Shown: piece by piece, positions 24,910 to 31,514 of the stretch | How the letters are laid out: every line of letters starts with the position of its first letter | Numbering within the stretch: the first letter of the stretch is position 1 | Origin: Methylotuvimicrobium sp. KM2 | GTDB lineage: Bacteria; Pseudomonadota; Gammaproteobacteria; Methylococcales; Methylomonadaceae | NCBI RefSeq assembly: GCF_038051925.1 | Contig: NZ_CP150634.1 | Location: 2,108,001 to 2,172,000 of the forward strand | Reading direction: 5' to 3' | DNA length: 64,000 bases | Translations under genes and position numbers: made by a program | The notes under the pieces: generated by a model | Seen by the model: only the letters and a program-made list of their open reading frames with translations | What the model was told of the DNA's origin: nothing | Databases searched by the model: none

Positions 24910-25182
24910 ATGTATTTTGAATGGGATCCAAAGAAAGCCACTGCAAACAGAAGCAAACATGGTGTCACTTTTGAAGAAGCGAGCAGTGCATTACGCGATG
25001 TTTTTTCGGCTACTGCGCACGACCCAGATCATTCGGATGACGAGGAACGATTTGTAACCTTTGGAGTGTCCTCCCAAGGGCGATTACTTTTAGTCTCACA
25101 TACCGACAGAGGTAAAGCGATTCGCATCATTTCGGCACGACTAGCGACTAATATTGAGAGGCAAATTTATGAAGAAGGTTAA
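24910..25182 (+). CDS. brnT: BrnT family toxin
   Basis: 90 residues with the BrnT pattern MYFEWDPKKATANRSKHGV, FEEASSALRD, DERFVTFGVSSQGRLL and IISARLAT. BrnT is a RelE-fold ribonuclease toxin. The gene precedes and overlaps its antitoxin by 14 bases, the normal brnTA order. AAGAG upstream of ATG 24910 is the likely ribosome binding site. Confidence 0.9.
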   Translation: MYFEWDPKKATANRSKHGVTFEEASSALRDVFSATAHDPDHSDDEERFVTFGVSSQGRLLLVSHTDRGKAIRIISARLATNIERQIYEEG

Positions 25183-25405
25183 ATCAGAGATGACAGACGA
25201 ACTTAGACCAGAATACAAACGATCAGATTTCGGTGAAATCGTGCGTGGTAAATATGCAAACCGGATCAAAGAGGAAACTAATGTGGTGCTTCTTGAGCCT
25301 GATATTGCAGAAGCTTTTCCTAATGATGAAGCGGTAAACAAAGCACTTCGGTATTTGCTGGAAGTAGCGAAAACATCGACCAGCCTAACCAGCGGGTCAA
25401 CTTGA
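25169..25405 (+). CDS. brnA: BrnA-like antitoxin
   Basis: 78 residues from ATG 25169 (GAGG nine bases upstream). The pattern ELRPEYKRSDFGEIVRGKYA and EDEAVNKALRYLLEVA-like C-terminus fits BrnA antitoxins, which carry a C-terminal ribbon-helix-helix-like DNA-binding part. The last eight residues (TSLTSGST) and the stop are encoded inside attC12, so the natural C-terminus may have been rewritten by cassette formation. Confidence 0.8.
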   Translation: MKKVKSEMTDELRPEYKRSDFGEIVRGKYANRIKEETNVVLLEPDIAEAFPNDEAVNKALRYLLEVAKTSTSLTSGST

Positions 25406-25461
25406 CCGGCAAAAGCTACGCTCCTATCGTCGCTACGCTTTCGCCGTCAAGTTACCCTTAT
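25383..25461 (+). other. attC12 lacking a normal R' core
   Basis: R'' GCCTAAC (25383-25389). Arm GGGTCAACTTGACCGGC pairs with GCCGTCAAGTTACCC leaving one extrahelical C. Where R' should be, sequence reads TTAT followed directly by module A. Confidence 0.75.
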
Positions 25462-25591
25462 CGATGGCTCCGCTTCGCGGAGCCATCGGGTCAGATAAGG
25501 AGTTTGAGCATGTCAAAACGACATACGGTATCAAACGTAACGCCATCAATCAGATCAAGCAGGCGCTTAGGCGCTCCTTATCTGACCCGTT
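25462..25591 (+). repeat. Module A, copy 1 (130 bp), with attC-like ends
   Basis: Starts with a perfect 12-bp hairpin (CGATGGCTCCGC, loop TTC, GCGGAGCCATCG). It then has GGGTCAGATAAGGAG (25488-25502), exactly complementary to CTCCTTATCTGACCC (25574-25588), and ends at GTT of a core GTTATGT (25589-25595). Copy 2 is at 27662-27791 with nine differences, all transitions. A small frame with a good ribosome binding site (ATG 25510, MSKRHTVSNVTPS) runs through it but is probably not a conserved protein. Confidence 0.8.
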
Positions 25592-25634
25592 ATGTTCCAA
25601 AAGCAAAAAGCGCAGCAATCTTGAAAGGTAAGGC

Positions 25635-26171
25635 ATGATTCACCGAGCTCTGGACAAATCAAAACAAAAAGAGGTGGAAGAACTATTCACTTCTGTATTC
25701 ACCTCATCAGAGGGTGAAAAGGAAGGAAAATTGATTGGCAACCTTTCTTCACAGTTGGCATCAAACATCGACAATAATGAAATAATCTGTTTCGGCGTAT
25801 ATGAAAATGAAACGCTCATTGGTTCTATTTTCTTTACTCGCCTTCAGTTTAGTAAGCCTATTCTGGTTTACATGCTTGCCCCAGTTGCAGTAAGCGCTGA
25901 ACATCAGGGAAAAGGAATCGGTCAGGAATTAATAAATTACGGGCTTAATGAACTTAAAAGGCGCTCTGCTAATGTTGCTGTCACATATGGAGATCCATCC
26001 TTTTATTCAAAGCTTGGGTTTCAAGCGCTTTCAGAAAATGTGATTCAGGCTCCGCTAAAACTCTCAATGCCTTTTGGCTGGCTTGGCCAATCTTTAACGG
26101 GAGAGCCAATTCCAACTATTAATGAACGTCCTCTGTGCGTTAAGGAATTCAATGACCCCGTCTATTGGTAA
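25635..26171 (+). CDS. GNAT family N-acetyltransferase (cassette 13)
   Basis: 178 residues. The acetyl-CoA binding motif A reads LAPVAVSAEHQGKGIGQELI (Q/R-x-x-G-x-G/A), followed by VTYGDPSFYSKLGFQAL, a YhbS-like arrangement. Substrate unknown; such cassettes often modify small molecules or tRNA-linked toxins. Start ATG 25635 follows AAGG. Preceded by the GTTATGT core at 25589. Confidence 0.88.
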   Translation: MIHRALDKSKQKEVEELFTSVFTSSEGEKEGKLIGNLSSQLASNIDNNEIICFGVYENETLIGSIFFTRLQFSKPILVYMLAPVAVSAEHQGKGIGQELINYGLNELKRRSANVAVTYGDPSFYSKLGFQALSENVIQAPLKLSMPFGWLGQSLTGEPIPTINERPLCVKEFNDPVYW

Positions 26172-26179
26172 ACAAAAGA

Positions 26180-26266
26180 ACATAACAATCACATGCACCC
26201 GGACAGCAAAAAGCGCCGCTCGTTCCTCGCTCTGCTTTTTTCTGCCGGTGATGTGAAGCGTTAGCC
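26180..26266 (+). other. attC13
   Basis: R'' ACATAAC (26180-26186), R' GTTAGCC (26260-26266). Arms ATCACATGCACCCGG and CCGGTGATGTGA pair with bulged C; AGCAAAAAGC/GCTTTTTTCT stem extends the hairpin. Confidence 0.85.
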
Positions 26267-26302
26267 TTTGCAAAAACCCCAAGCAGTTGTACAATTGTCT
26301 AC

Positions 26303-26701
26303 ATGAACATCATAGCAGACACAAACATATTTTTAGCCGTCGCACTGGATGAACCGGAAAAGCAGTTAATTATTGAGCTTACTAAAGAAGTAGGTGCTGT
26401 ATCTCCAGAAATATTGCCATATGAAATTGGTAATGCTTTATCAGCAATGATAAAGAGGAAGCAGTTAACTGCAGAAGAAGCATTAAAGGCAGAGAGAGTC
26501 GCAAATAAAATACCAGTTCGGCTTATCACAGTTGATATTCAGTCCGCATTAAATCTAGCTATTGAGCATAACATATATGCTTATGACGCATACTTTTTAC
26601 AATGTGCAAAATCAATGTCGTATCCCTTGCTAACACTTGATAAAAAAATGAAACAAGTTGCAAAGAAGTTAAATATTGAAGTATTGGAGCGAAAACAATG
26701 A
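26303..26701 (+). CDS. vapC: PIN-domain toxin, VapC-like
   Basis: 132 residues. PIN acidic residues are visible in MNIIADTNIFLAVAL (Asp6), EIGNAL (Glu near 47) and YDAYFLQCA (Asp about 95), with PLLTLDKKM giving the fourth. It should be an RNase toxin. The stop overlaps the start of the downstream antitoxin by four bases. Short palindrome TTGTACAA lies just before the gene and may be an operator. Confidence 0.9.
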   Translation: MNIIADTNIFLAVALDEPEKQLIIELTKEVGAVSPEILPYEIGNALSAMIKRKQLTAEEALKAERVANKIPVRLITVDIQSALNLAIEHNIYAYDAYFLQCAKSMSYPLLTLDKKMKQVAKKLNIEVLERKQ

Positions 26702-26916
26702 AAGTATTTACCTATTCTGAAGCTCGCCAAAACCTATCAAAGATACTTGATCTCGCCCAGTCAGAGGAAGTTGAAATAAAAAGAAAAGATGGCACTGTTT
26801 TTTCTCTCAAGGCAAAAGATAAAACCTCTACTTCTCCTTTTGATGTGGCAGGAATTAAAACAAAAGCAACTACGCAAAACATACTCGATGCTATTAAAGA
26901 TAGCAGAATGGGCTAA
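26698..26916 (+). CDS. Phd/YefM-type antitoxin
   Basis: 72 residues beginning MKVFTYSEARQNLSKILDLAQ with the Phd/YefM fold and KRKDGTVFSL. It lies downstream of its toxin, reversed from the common antitoxin-first order. The stop (TAA) lies in the attC14 R'' box. Confidence 0.88.
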   Translation: MKVFTYSEARQNLSKILDLAQSEEVEIKRKDGTVFSLKAKDKTSTSPFDVAGIKTKATTQNILDAIKDSRMG

Positions 26917-26974
26917 CATGCGGCTCAACTCGGACCACCCAAAGCGGTGTGGCCGATTAGCCTTGACGTTATGC
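26911..26974 (+). other. attC14
   Basis: R'' GGCTAAC (26911-26917), R' GTTATGC (26968-26974), identical to the attI core. Arms GGCTCAACTCGGACCACCC and GGTGTGGCCGATTAGCC pair. Short 64-bp site. Confidence 0.85.
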
Positions 26975-27048
26975 CTACCAGCTCGTAGCGCCTAGCAGTA
27001 ATATGGGCTAATATATGACCATAATTTAGATCCAAAATAGAGGTTTTT

Positions 27049-27300
27049 ATGCGTCAGGTATTAGCAGATTTTTCTGTAAGTATTTCAGAATTAAAGAAAA
27101 ACCCTTCAGCCTTGCTTTCCCAGGCCAGCGGTTCACCTATAGCAGTGCTAAATCACAACAAGCCAGCAGCCTACCTGATTCCAGCAGAGACCTACGAGGC
27201 TCTGATGGACATGATCGACGACTATGAACTGGCGCAACTTGTTGAGGAGCGTCGTGGCGATAAAGATCAAGCTATAACGGTGTCGTTGGATGACTTATAA
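27049..27300 (+). CDS. RelB/StbD-type antitoxin
   Basis: 83 residues beginning MRQVLADFSVSISELKKNPSA and containing PIAVLNHNKPAAYLIPAETYEALMD, typical of the StbD/RelB (Phd-like) antitoxins. It precedes and overlaps the toxin gene by 11 bases. A TAGAGG ribosome binding site precedes ATG 27049. Confidence 0.9.
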   Translation: MRQVLADFSVSISELKKNPSALLSQASGSPIAVLNHNKPAAYLIPAETYEALMDMIDDYELAQLVEERRGDKDQAITVSLDDL

Positions 27301-27574
27301 GCTGCGCTTTCTTCCGGCCGCGCTGAAGGAATGGGAAAAGCTTGGTGCCCCGATAAGGAGCCAGTTCAAGAAAAAGCTGGCAGAGCGATTGGAAAATCTC
27401 AGAGTGTCAGCCGATAAGTTAAGTGGCTATGAATCCGTGTACAAAATTAAACTTCGCTCTGCAGGTTACCGGTTAGCCTACGAGGTTGTTGACGATGAGC
27501 TGTTTGTATATGTACTTGCCGTAGGCAAGCGGGAAAAGAGCAAGGTTTACTCGTCTCTCAAAAAGCGAACCTGA
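27290..27574 (+). CDS. RelE/StbE-type toxin
   Basis: 94 residues: YKLRFLPAALKEWEKLGAPI, FKKKLAERLENL, YKIKLRSAGYRLAYEVVDDELFVYVLAVGKREKSKVY. This is the RelE/StbE mRNA-interferase pattern with the basic Arg/Lys-rich catalytic strand. Coupled to the upstream antitoxin. Confidence 0.92.
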   Translation: MTYKLRFLPAALKEWEKLGAPIRSQFKKKLAERLENLRVSADKLSGYESVYKIKLRSAGYRLAYEVVDDELFVYVLAVGKREKSKVYSSLKKRT

Positions 27575-27589
27575 CATGAAGTATAGCAG

Positions 27590-27661
27590 GCATAACTATC
27601 AGTTTCAGACCGACAGCGAGCACTGTGAAATATTTGTGTTGCTCGCTGTGGCTGAACTGAG
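27590..27661 (+). other. attC15 lacking a normal R' core
   Basis: R'' GCATAAC (27590-27596). CAGTTTCAGACCGACAGCGA and TCGCTGTGGCTGAACTG pair with extrahelical bases. The R' core is absent; module A copy 2 starts right at its expected place. Confidence 0.75.
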
Positions 27662-27791
27662 CGATGGCTCCACTTCGCGGAGCCATCGGGTCAGATAAGG
27701 AGCTTGAGCATGTCAAAACGACGTGCAGTATCAAACACAACGCCATCAATCAGACCAAGCAGGCGCTTGGGCGCTCCTTATCTGACCCGTT
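27662..27791 (+). repeat. Module A, copy 2 (130 bp)
   Basis: Same length and ends as the copy at 25462-25591, nine substitutions, no indels. It is followed directly, after GTT, by module B copy 2. The stem bases GGGTCAGATAAGGAG and CTCCTTATCTGACCC are unchanged between copies. Confidence 0.85.
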
Positions 27792-27869
27792 CCCGGCGGC
27801 TTCGCCGCCGGGAATCGCGGCGCTCACTTCGTTCGGCCTTGTCCCGTCGCCTTGCGCCGGAACAAGGCG
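27792..27869 (+). repeat. Module B, copy 2 (78 bp)
   Basis: Differs from the copy at 20941-21018 at one base. Here it sits after the GTT of module A instead of an attC. It is not followed by the complementary attC arm found after copy 1. Confidence 0.85.
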
Positions 27870-27907
27870 TTTGACACCTGATACGTACCAGGTTACGATC
27901 CGATTCT

Positions 27908-28166
27908 ATGTTTCGAAGCTTCAAACACAAAGGTTTAGCCACGTTTTTCAAATCCTGCAGCACTGCTGGTATACAGGCAGCCCATGCTAAAAGCTTCGCC
28001 TCATTCTCGGTAGACTCACCGTCTCTATAGCTCCTAAAGACATGGATTTACCAGGGCTTCGATTGCATGAATTGACAGGTAATCGCTCTGGTACATGGTG
28101 CTGCCAGAGTACTACTGAAAGTGGTTGCTCAAAACCCCCAAGCAGTTATCAATGCAATCAATGAAT
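27908..28166 (+). pseudogene. Degenerate HigB/RelE-type toxin gene
   Basis: ATG 27908 encodes MFRSFKHKGLATFFKS then CSTAGIQAAHAKSFASFS, matching the HigB N-terminus, but stops at 28030. A second frame from 28042 gives MDLPGLRLHELTGNRSGTW, the HigB core, and then loses the normal VSGNWRVTF segment. A third frame ends VVAQNPQAVINAINE before TAA near 28166. At least two frame disruptions are visible, so the toxin is inactivated. No antitoxin gene was recognised. Confidence 0.8.
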
Positions 28167-28171
28167 AAAAA

Positions 28172-28249
28172 ACATAACGAATAAGGTTAGATTTTGTAAG
28201 CAACGCGAACCAAAATCTGAACTCGCGTCGGCTGAGCTTTGCGTTATAA
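28172..28249 (+). other. attC16
   Basis: R'' ACATAAC (28172-28178), R' GTTATAA (28243-28249). Arms AGGTTAGATTTTG/CAAAATCTGA pair and CAACGCGA/TCGCGTCGG add a second stem. Confidence 0.75.
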
Positions 28250-28269
28250 ATTCCTCTAGCCATGATGCC

Positions 28270-28299
28270 TTGACTGTACTAGTATGTAGTACATATCAC
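28270..28299 (+). promoter_or_regulatory. Candidate promoter/operator of RHH-ParE pair
   Basis: TTGACT (28270-28275) serves as -35 with a TATCAC-like -10 about 18 bp on. Overlapping it is the dyad TGTACT-N7-AGTACA (28275-28293), a plausible binding site for the ribbon-helix-helix antitoxin, consistent with autoregulation. Confidence 0.55.
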
Positions 28300-28318
28300 T
28301 ACACTAGGGGTGGACATC

Positions 28319-28585
28319 ATGAGTGTTACGAGTATTCGAATTGCTGACGAAGTGGAAAAACCCCTGGAGGTTCTTTCCAAAAAGCTTGATAGGAGCAAGA
28401 ACTATCTTATAAATCAGGCGATTAAAGAATTTCTTGCGAGACAGTCCCTGGAGGATTCAAGGTGGCAGGATACCCTCGAAGCGCTTGAATCCATCAAGGT
28501 AGGTAAATCAATTGATGAGGAGGATGTGAATGCCTGGCTGAATAGCTGGGGCACCAATAATCGAAAATCGCCACCTAAATCATGA
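28319..28585 (+). CDS. Ribbon-helix-helix (ParD/CopG-like) antitoxin
   Basis: 88 residues from ATG 28319, after GGGGTGG. N-terminal MSVTSIRIADEVEKPLEVLS, KKLDRSKNYLINQAIKEFLAR is a ribbon-helix-helix DNA-binding motif; the acidic C-terminal half would bind the toxin. A GTG at 28310 is a longer alternative. Its last bases overlap the toxin start (ATG 28582). Confidence 0.88.
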   Translation: MSVTSIRIADEVEKPLEVLSKKLDRSKNYLINQAIKEFLARQSLEDSRWQDTLEALESIKVGKSIDEEDVNAWLNSWGTNNRKSPPKS

Positions 28586-28869
28586 AAATAAGGTACTCGC
28601 CGGAGTCGGTTGATGATCTCTACAGAGTGGTGGAATTTGTAGAGGTTAAAAATCCGTTCGCAGCCCGTCGAGTTGCGATAGATCTACAAGAAGGTATCGA
28701 TAAGCTGAAGCAATTTCCAAAAATTGGTCTACCCGTTTTGAAAGCATCCGATCCGGACCTAATACGCGATCTTTATATAAGCAGCTATACAATACGTTAC
28801 CTTATCGCCGATGAAAAAATCTATGTATTAAGGATTTGGCACAACAAAGAGAATGAAAAGAATTTATAA
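28582..28869 (+). CDS. parE: ParE/RelE-family toxin
   Basis: 95 residues: MKIRYSPESVDDLYRVVEFV, AARRVAIDLQEGIDKLKQFPKIGLPV, IRDLYISSYTIRYLIADEKIYVLRIWHNKENEKN. This is the ParE arrangement with a C-terminal RxWHxKE-like end. The stop lies within the last attC of the array. Confidence 0.92.
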   Translation: MKIRYSPESVDDLYRVVEFVEVKNPFAARRVAIDLQEGIDKLKQFPKIGLPVLKASDPDLIRDLYISSYTIRYLIADEKIYVLRIWHNKENEKNL

Positions 28870-28935
28870 CCAAGCGCTTCACACGGACAAATTACTCGCT
28901 GCGCTCGTTATTTTCCGGTGAGCGCAGCGTTAGGC
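28864..28935 (+). other. attC17, last recognised attC of the array
   Basis: R'' TTATAAC (28864-28870), R' GTTAGGC (28929-28935). Arms GCGCTTCACACGGA and TCCGGTGAGCGC pair with bulges. No further attC was recognised to the right. Confidence 0.82.
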
Positions 28936-29069
28936 ATAGTATCCAATAACCCACCCAATATTCATTATGAGCTAGTGCAGTAGGGTGGGCTGAGGAACGA
29001 AGCCCATCATTCGAGTTGGTGGTGGCGGTCATCCTGCCTTGAATTGAAAAAATTAGAGAGAAATCAAGC

Positions 29070-29279
29070 ATGAGAATCTATACTGCTATTGTTGAACGTT
29101 GCCAGTATACCGGTCTTTATGCCGGGTTTATTCCTGCCTTTCAAGGAGCGCATACACAGGCGGAAACACTGGATGAATTAAATCAAAATCTCCGGGAGGT
29201 CGTTGAAATGTAGCTTGAGGATGGTGAGCCAATATTGGAATCCGAATTCATCGGTACCCAAAACGTTGCTATTGCCTGA
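29070..29279 (+). pseudogene. hicB: HicB antitoxin pseudogene (in-frame TAG)
   Basis: Frame from ATG 29070 reads MRIYTAIVERCQYTGLYAGF then IPAFQGAHTQAETLDELNQN, LREVVEM, a TAG at 29211, then LEDGEPILESEFIGTQNVAIA and TGA. The HicB-like pattern is continuous across the stop, so a single nonsense change (probably from CAG/AAG-type codon) has inactivated it. Confidence 0.8.
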
Positions 29280-29283
29280 AAAC

Positions 29284-29460
29284 ATGGGACGCTTGCCTAT
29301 CTATCCTTAAGCCGCGCGAGGTCGTCGCACTGCTCGAAGCATTAGGGTTTTCCTAAGTTCGGCAACGCGGTTCGCACAAACAGTTTCGTCACCCTGATGA
29401 TAGATGTACTACAGTACCATTTCATGCAGGGCGTGATGTGTCGCCAATTTTGCTACCATG
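29284..29460 (+). pseudogene. hicA: HicA toxin pseudogene
   Basis: Fragments MGRLPI, then in a shifted frame KPREVVALLEALGFS, a stop, VRQRGSHKQFRHPDDRCTTV and PFHAGRDVSPILL reproduce the HicA fold including the catalytic GSHKQF histidine region. At least one frameshift and one stop codon are present. Unusual order hicB then hicA, both dead. Confidence 0.8.
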
Positions 29461-29582
29461 CAATTCAACCTCGGTGATGATCAGCTACCCGATAGAATAT
29501 AATCGACGAACGACTTGATTGCACGCAACGGAGTGTGGAATCGGTCGATGATTAGCTCAGGATTCTCAACAGACTTCTTACG

Positions 29583-29747
29583 GCAATTACAGCCGAGAAG
29601 CCGAGGTTTGGCGTCCTGAAAAACGATTATGATGCTGTTGTAGACGAGCTATCTGAGAGCATTGAGTATGCGAAAAAGGCGAGAAATCTTGCTTACCGAT
29701 TTCGAAGAAGCAGGAGCTTCTCGTACGGTGTAGTACTTAAAAAGTAG
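29583..29747 (+). pseudogene. Possible C-terminal gene fragment
   Basis: A 54-residue frame without a start (AITAEKPRFGVLKNDYDAVV, DELSESIEYAKKARNLAYRF, RRSRSF...LKK) ends at TAG 29747. It reads like the helical tail of a protein. No family was recognised; the remaining sequence 29461-29582 shows nothing else. Confidence 0.35.
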
Positions 29748-29787
29748 GCTTATGTCAGCCTCAATAAAATAATTCGGAGGGGAAGTT

Positions 29788-30390
29788 ATGCTTGATTTCA
29801 TTTACTGGATTGGTTGGATTGCCACTGTGCTTCTGGCAGGCTATTTATTGTTGTATATCATTAAAATATTTATACACCTGGATGCCTTGCCAGCGATCTC
29901 TTTAGATTCAATGCCGGCCGTTAAACCGGTGCCTATACCGACTAAAAATCAGAAAACAAAATTGCAAAAAATTGTAGCTTCGATTTTTGAAGTTAGAAAA
30001 TGGGTTTTAACCGAAAATTGGTATTACGAATTGTCCGATGGTTCCATGATTTTAATTCCTAAAGGCTTTGAATTCGACGGCGCTTCGATTCCGAGACCAT
30101 TATGGGCGCTATTGAGTCCGACCGGTTTGTTGCTGATTCCCGGGTTAGTACATGATTATGCCTATATGTATGCACAGCTTTGGCAAGTCACATCTAATGA
30201 AGTTATCGAGCCTTATGGGCAAGATAAGAGTCGAAAAGATTGGGATAAATTGTTCAGATCGATGGGGCAGGAGATCAACGGTTTTTCGTTTGTTAATTTT
30301 ATTTCCTGGTTCGCGTTATGGTTGGGCGGATGGTTGGTATGGAGAGGACATAGAAAGGCGAATAAAACGCCGACTAAGCCTTTATTATAA
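29788..30390 (+). CDS. DUF1353 family protein with N-terminal membrane anchor
   Basis: 200 residues. An N-terminal hydrophobic helix (about 4-30) precedes a DUF1353 domain (WYYELSDGSMILIPKGFEFDGASIPRPLWALLSPTG then LVHDYAY), a family found in phage and bacterial genomes, often linked to peptidoglycan or cell-surface functions but uncharacterised. A second hydrophobic stretch lies at about 173-188. GGAGGGGAAG before ATG 29788 is a strong ribosome binding site. First gene to the right of the integron. Confidence 0.85.
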   Translation: MLDFIYWIGWIATVLLAGYLLLYIIKIFIHLDALPAISLDSMPAVKPVPIPTKNQKTKLQKIVASIFEVRKWVLTENWYYELSDGSMILIPKGFEFDGASIPRPLWALLSPTGLLLIPGLVHDYAYMYAQLWQVTSNEVIEPYGQDKSRKDWDKLFRSMGQEINGFSFVNFISWFALWLGGWLVWRGHRKANKTPTKPLL

Positions 30391-30399
30391 AAATGCGAT

Positions 30400-30424
30400 G
30401 GGCAAAGTGTCATGCGCTTTGCCC
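30400..30424. terminator. Hairpin between convergent genes
   Basis: GGGCAAAG (30400-30407) pairs with CTTTGCCC (30417-30424) over a 9-nt loop, between the DUF1353 gene and the convergent mtgA. A poly-T tract is lacking on both sides, so it is a weak bidirectional terminator at best. Confidence 0.45.
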
Positions 30425-30468
30425 ACTCCGAATTAATTTCATGAGCTTCATGGTTGAAATGCCCGAAT

Positions 30469-31197
30469 TTAGGATGAGTGTTGCCGATGCCGGTAATTCA
30501 AATTTTTCATTTGCTTCATTATCCAGGCTTTGCGCTTGAGTAAATACGACGTAGGCTTGTCCGCACTATATAAATGAGGATTGGGCAGCGTAGCTGCTAA
30601 CAGTGCCGTTTGCGAAGCACTCAATTGACTGGCGGGTATGCCGAAATAACGTTGACTGGCCGATTCGATGCCGAAGAGATGATCGCCGAATTCCGCAATA
30701 TTCAAATACACTTCCAGAATGCGGTCTTTGTGCCAAAGCATTTCAATCAACCCCGTAAACCAAAACTCGATCCCTTTGCGCCAAAAGCTTTTGGAGGGCG
30801 TTAGGAATAGGTTTTTGGCGACTTGTTGGCTAATCGTGCTGGCGCCCCGGAGTTTTCCGCCTTTCAAATATTGATCGATAGCATTCTGCATTTCATTGAA
30901 ATCGAAGCCGTGGTGACTAAAAAAACGTTGGTCTTCGGATGCAATGACTGCCGAGAAGGCGTAGCGTGAGATTTGTTCGCGTTTAACCCAGCGGTAATCG
31001 ATTGTTTTGAATGACCGGTGTTGTTGAAAATATTCTGCGTGGCGATATAGCATGAATACCGATACGGGTACTGGTATATGACGTAGCAAAACGACCGATA
31101 ACGACGAGCTTGTTATAAAAAATAGCGCTAAATAAAGCGTCAGCCGTTTAAGCTTGTTTACGAAAGAGCGCTTGGGGTTGCGTTTGGAATATCTCAA
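30469..31197 (-). CDS. mtgA: Monofunctional peptidoglycan glycosyltransferase
   Basis: 242 residues: one N-terminal transmembrane helix (about 17-38) and a GT51 domain with the catalytic ASEDQRFFSHHGFD and GASTISQQVAKNLFL motifs, then YLNIAEFGDHLFGIESASQRYFG. It polymerises lipid II into glycan strands in the periplasm. Length matches MtgA proteins (about 240). Transcribed toward the DUF1353 gene. Confidence 0.95.
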   Translation of the reverse strand: MRYSKRNPKRSFVNKLKRLTLYLALFFITSSSLSVVLLRHIPVPVSVFMLYRHAEYFQQHRSFKTIDYRWVKREQISRYAFSAVIASEDQRFFSHHGFDFNEMQNAIDQYLKGGKLRGASTISQQVAKNLFLTPSKSFWRKGIEFWFTGLIEMLWHKDRILEVYLNIAEFGDHLFGIESASQRYFGIPASQLSASQTALLAATLPNPHLYSADKPTSYLLKRKAWIMKQMKNLNYRHRQHSS

Positions 31198-31514
31198 AAA
31201 AGTATCAACTTCCTTCCTGCGAGTAAATATTCAGCCCCCTCTTTTCAATGAGGCGGACTGTGAATACTTAGGATTTCGTGATAAATAACCTCCTGGAGCT
31301 ATGAGCTTTGTTGAGGGTTCGGTCACTCGCTTGACAGGCCCAGCACCTAAATCCAGCACCTAAATTCCATAGGTTTTTGGCAATGATTCAAAATCATGGC
31401 TTATTTAGGTGCTGGATGAATTATCAAAGCTGGTTAACCATAGCCAACAAGCTATGGGGTTTAGGTGCTGGGTGAATACGTCCGTGTAGGCTTTTTCGAC
31501 CAAATCCTTACGAT
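31198..31514. repeat. Gap with repeat R2 and flanking repeat fragments
   Basis: Holds an R2 element (about 31338-31472) with CCCAGCACCTAAAT at one end and ATTTAGGTGCTGG-type sequence inside and at the other end, followed by an R1 fragment (TGAATACGTCCGTGTAGGC). The part at 31272-31337 matches, in reverse orientation, the sequence beside the R2 copy at 40952-41020. No gene. Confidence 0.75.

Noticed and set aside
12000..29000. CRISPR array suggested by repeated hairpins
   Set aside because: Repeats are variable in sequence, separated by genes and have attC architecture; no uniform repeat-spacer pattern or cas gene.
30400..30424. Strong terminator after the DUF1353 gene
   Set aside because: The hairpin is real but lacks a U-tract, so it is listed only as a weak candidate.
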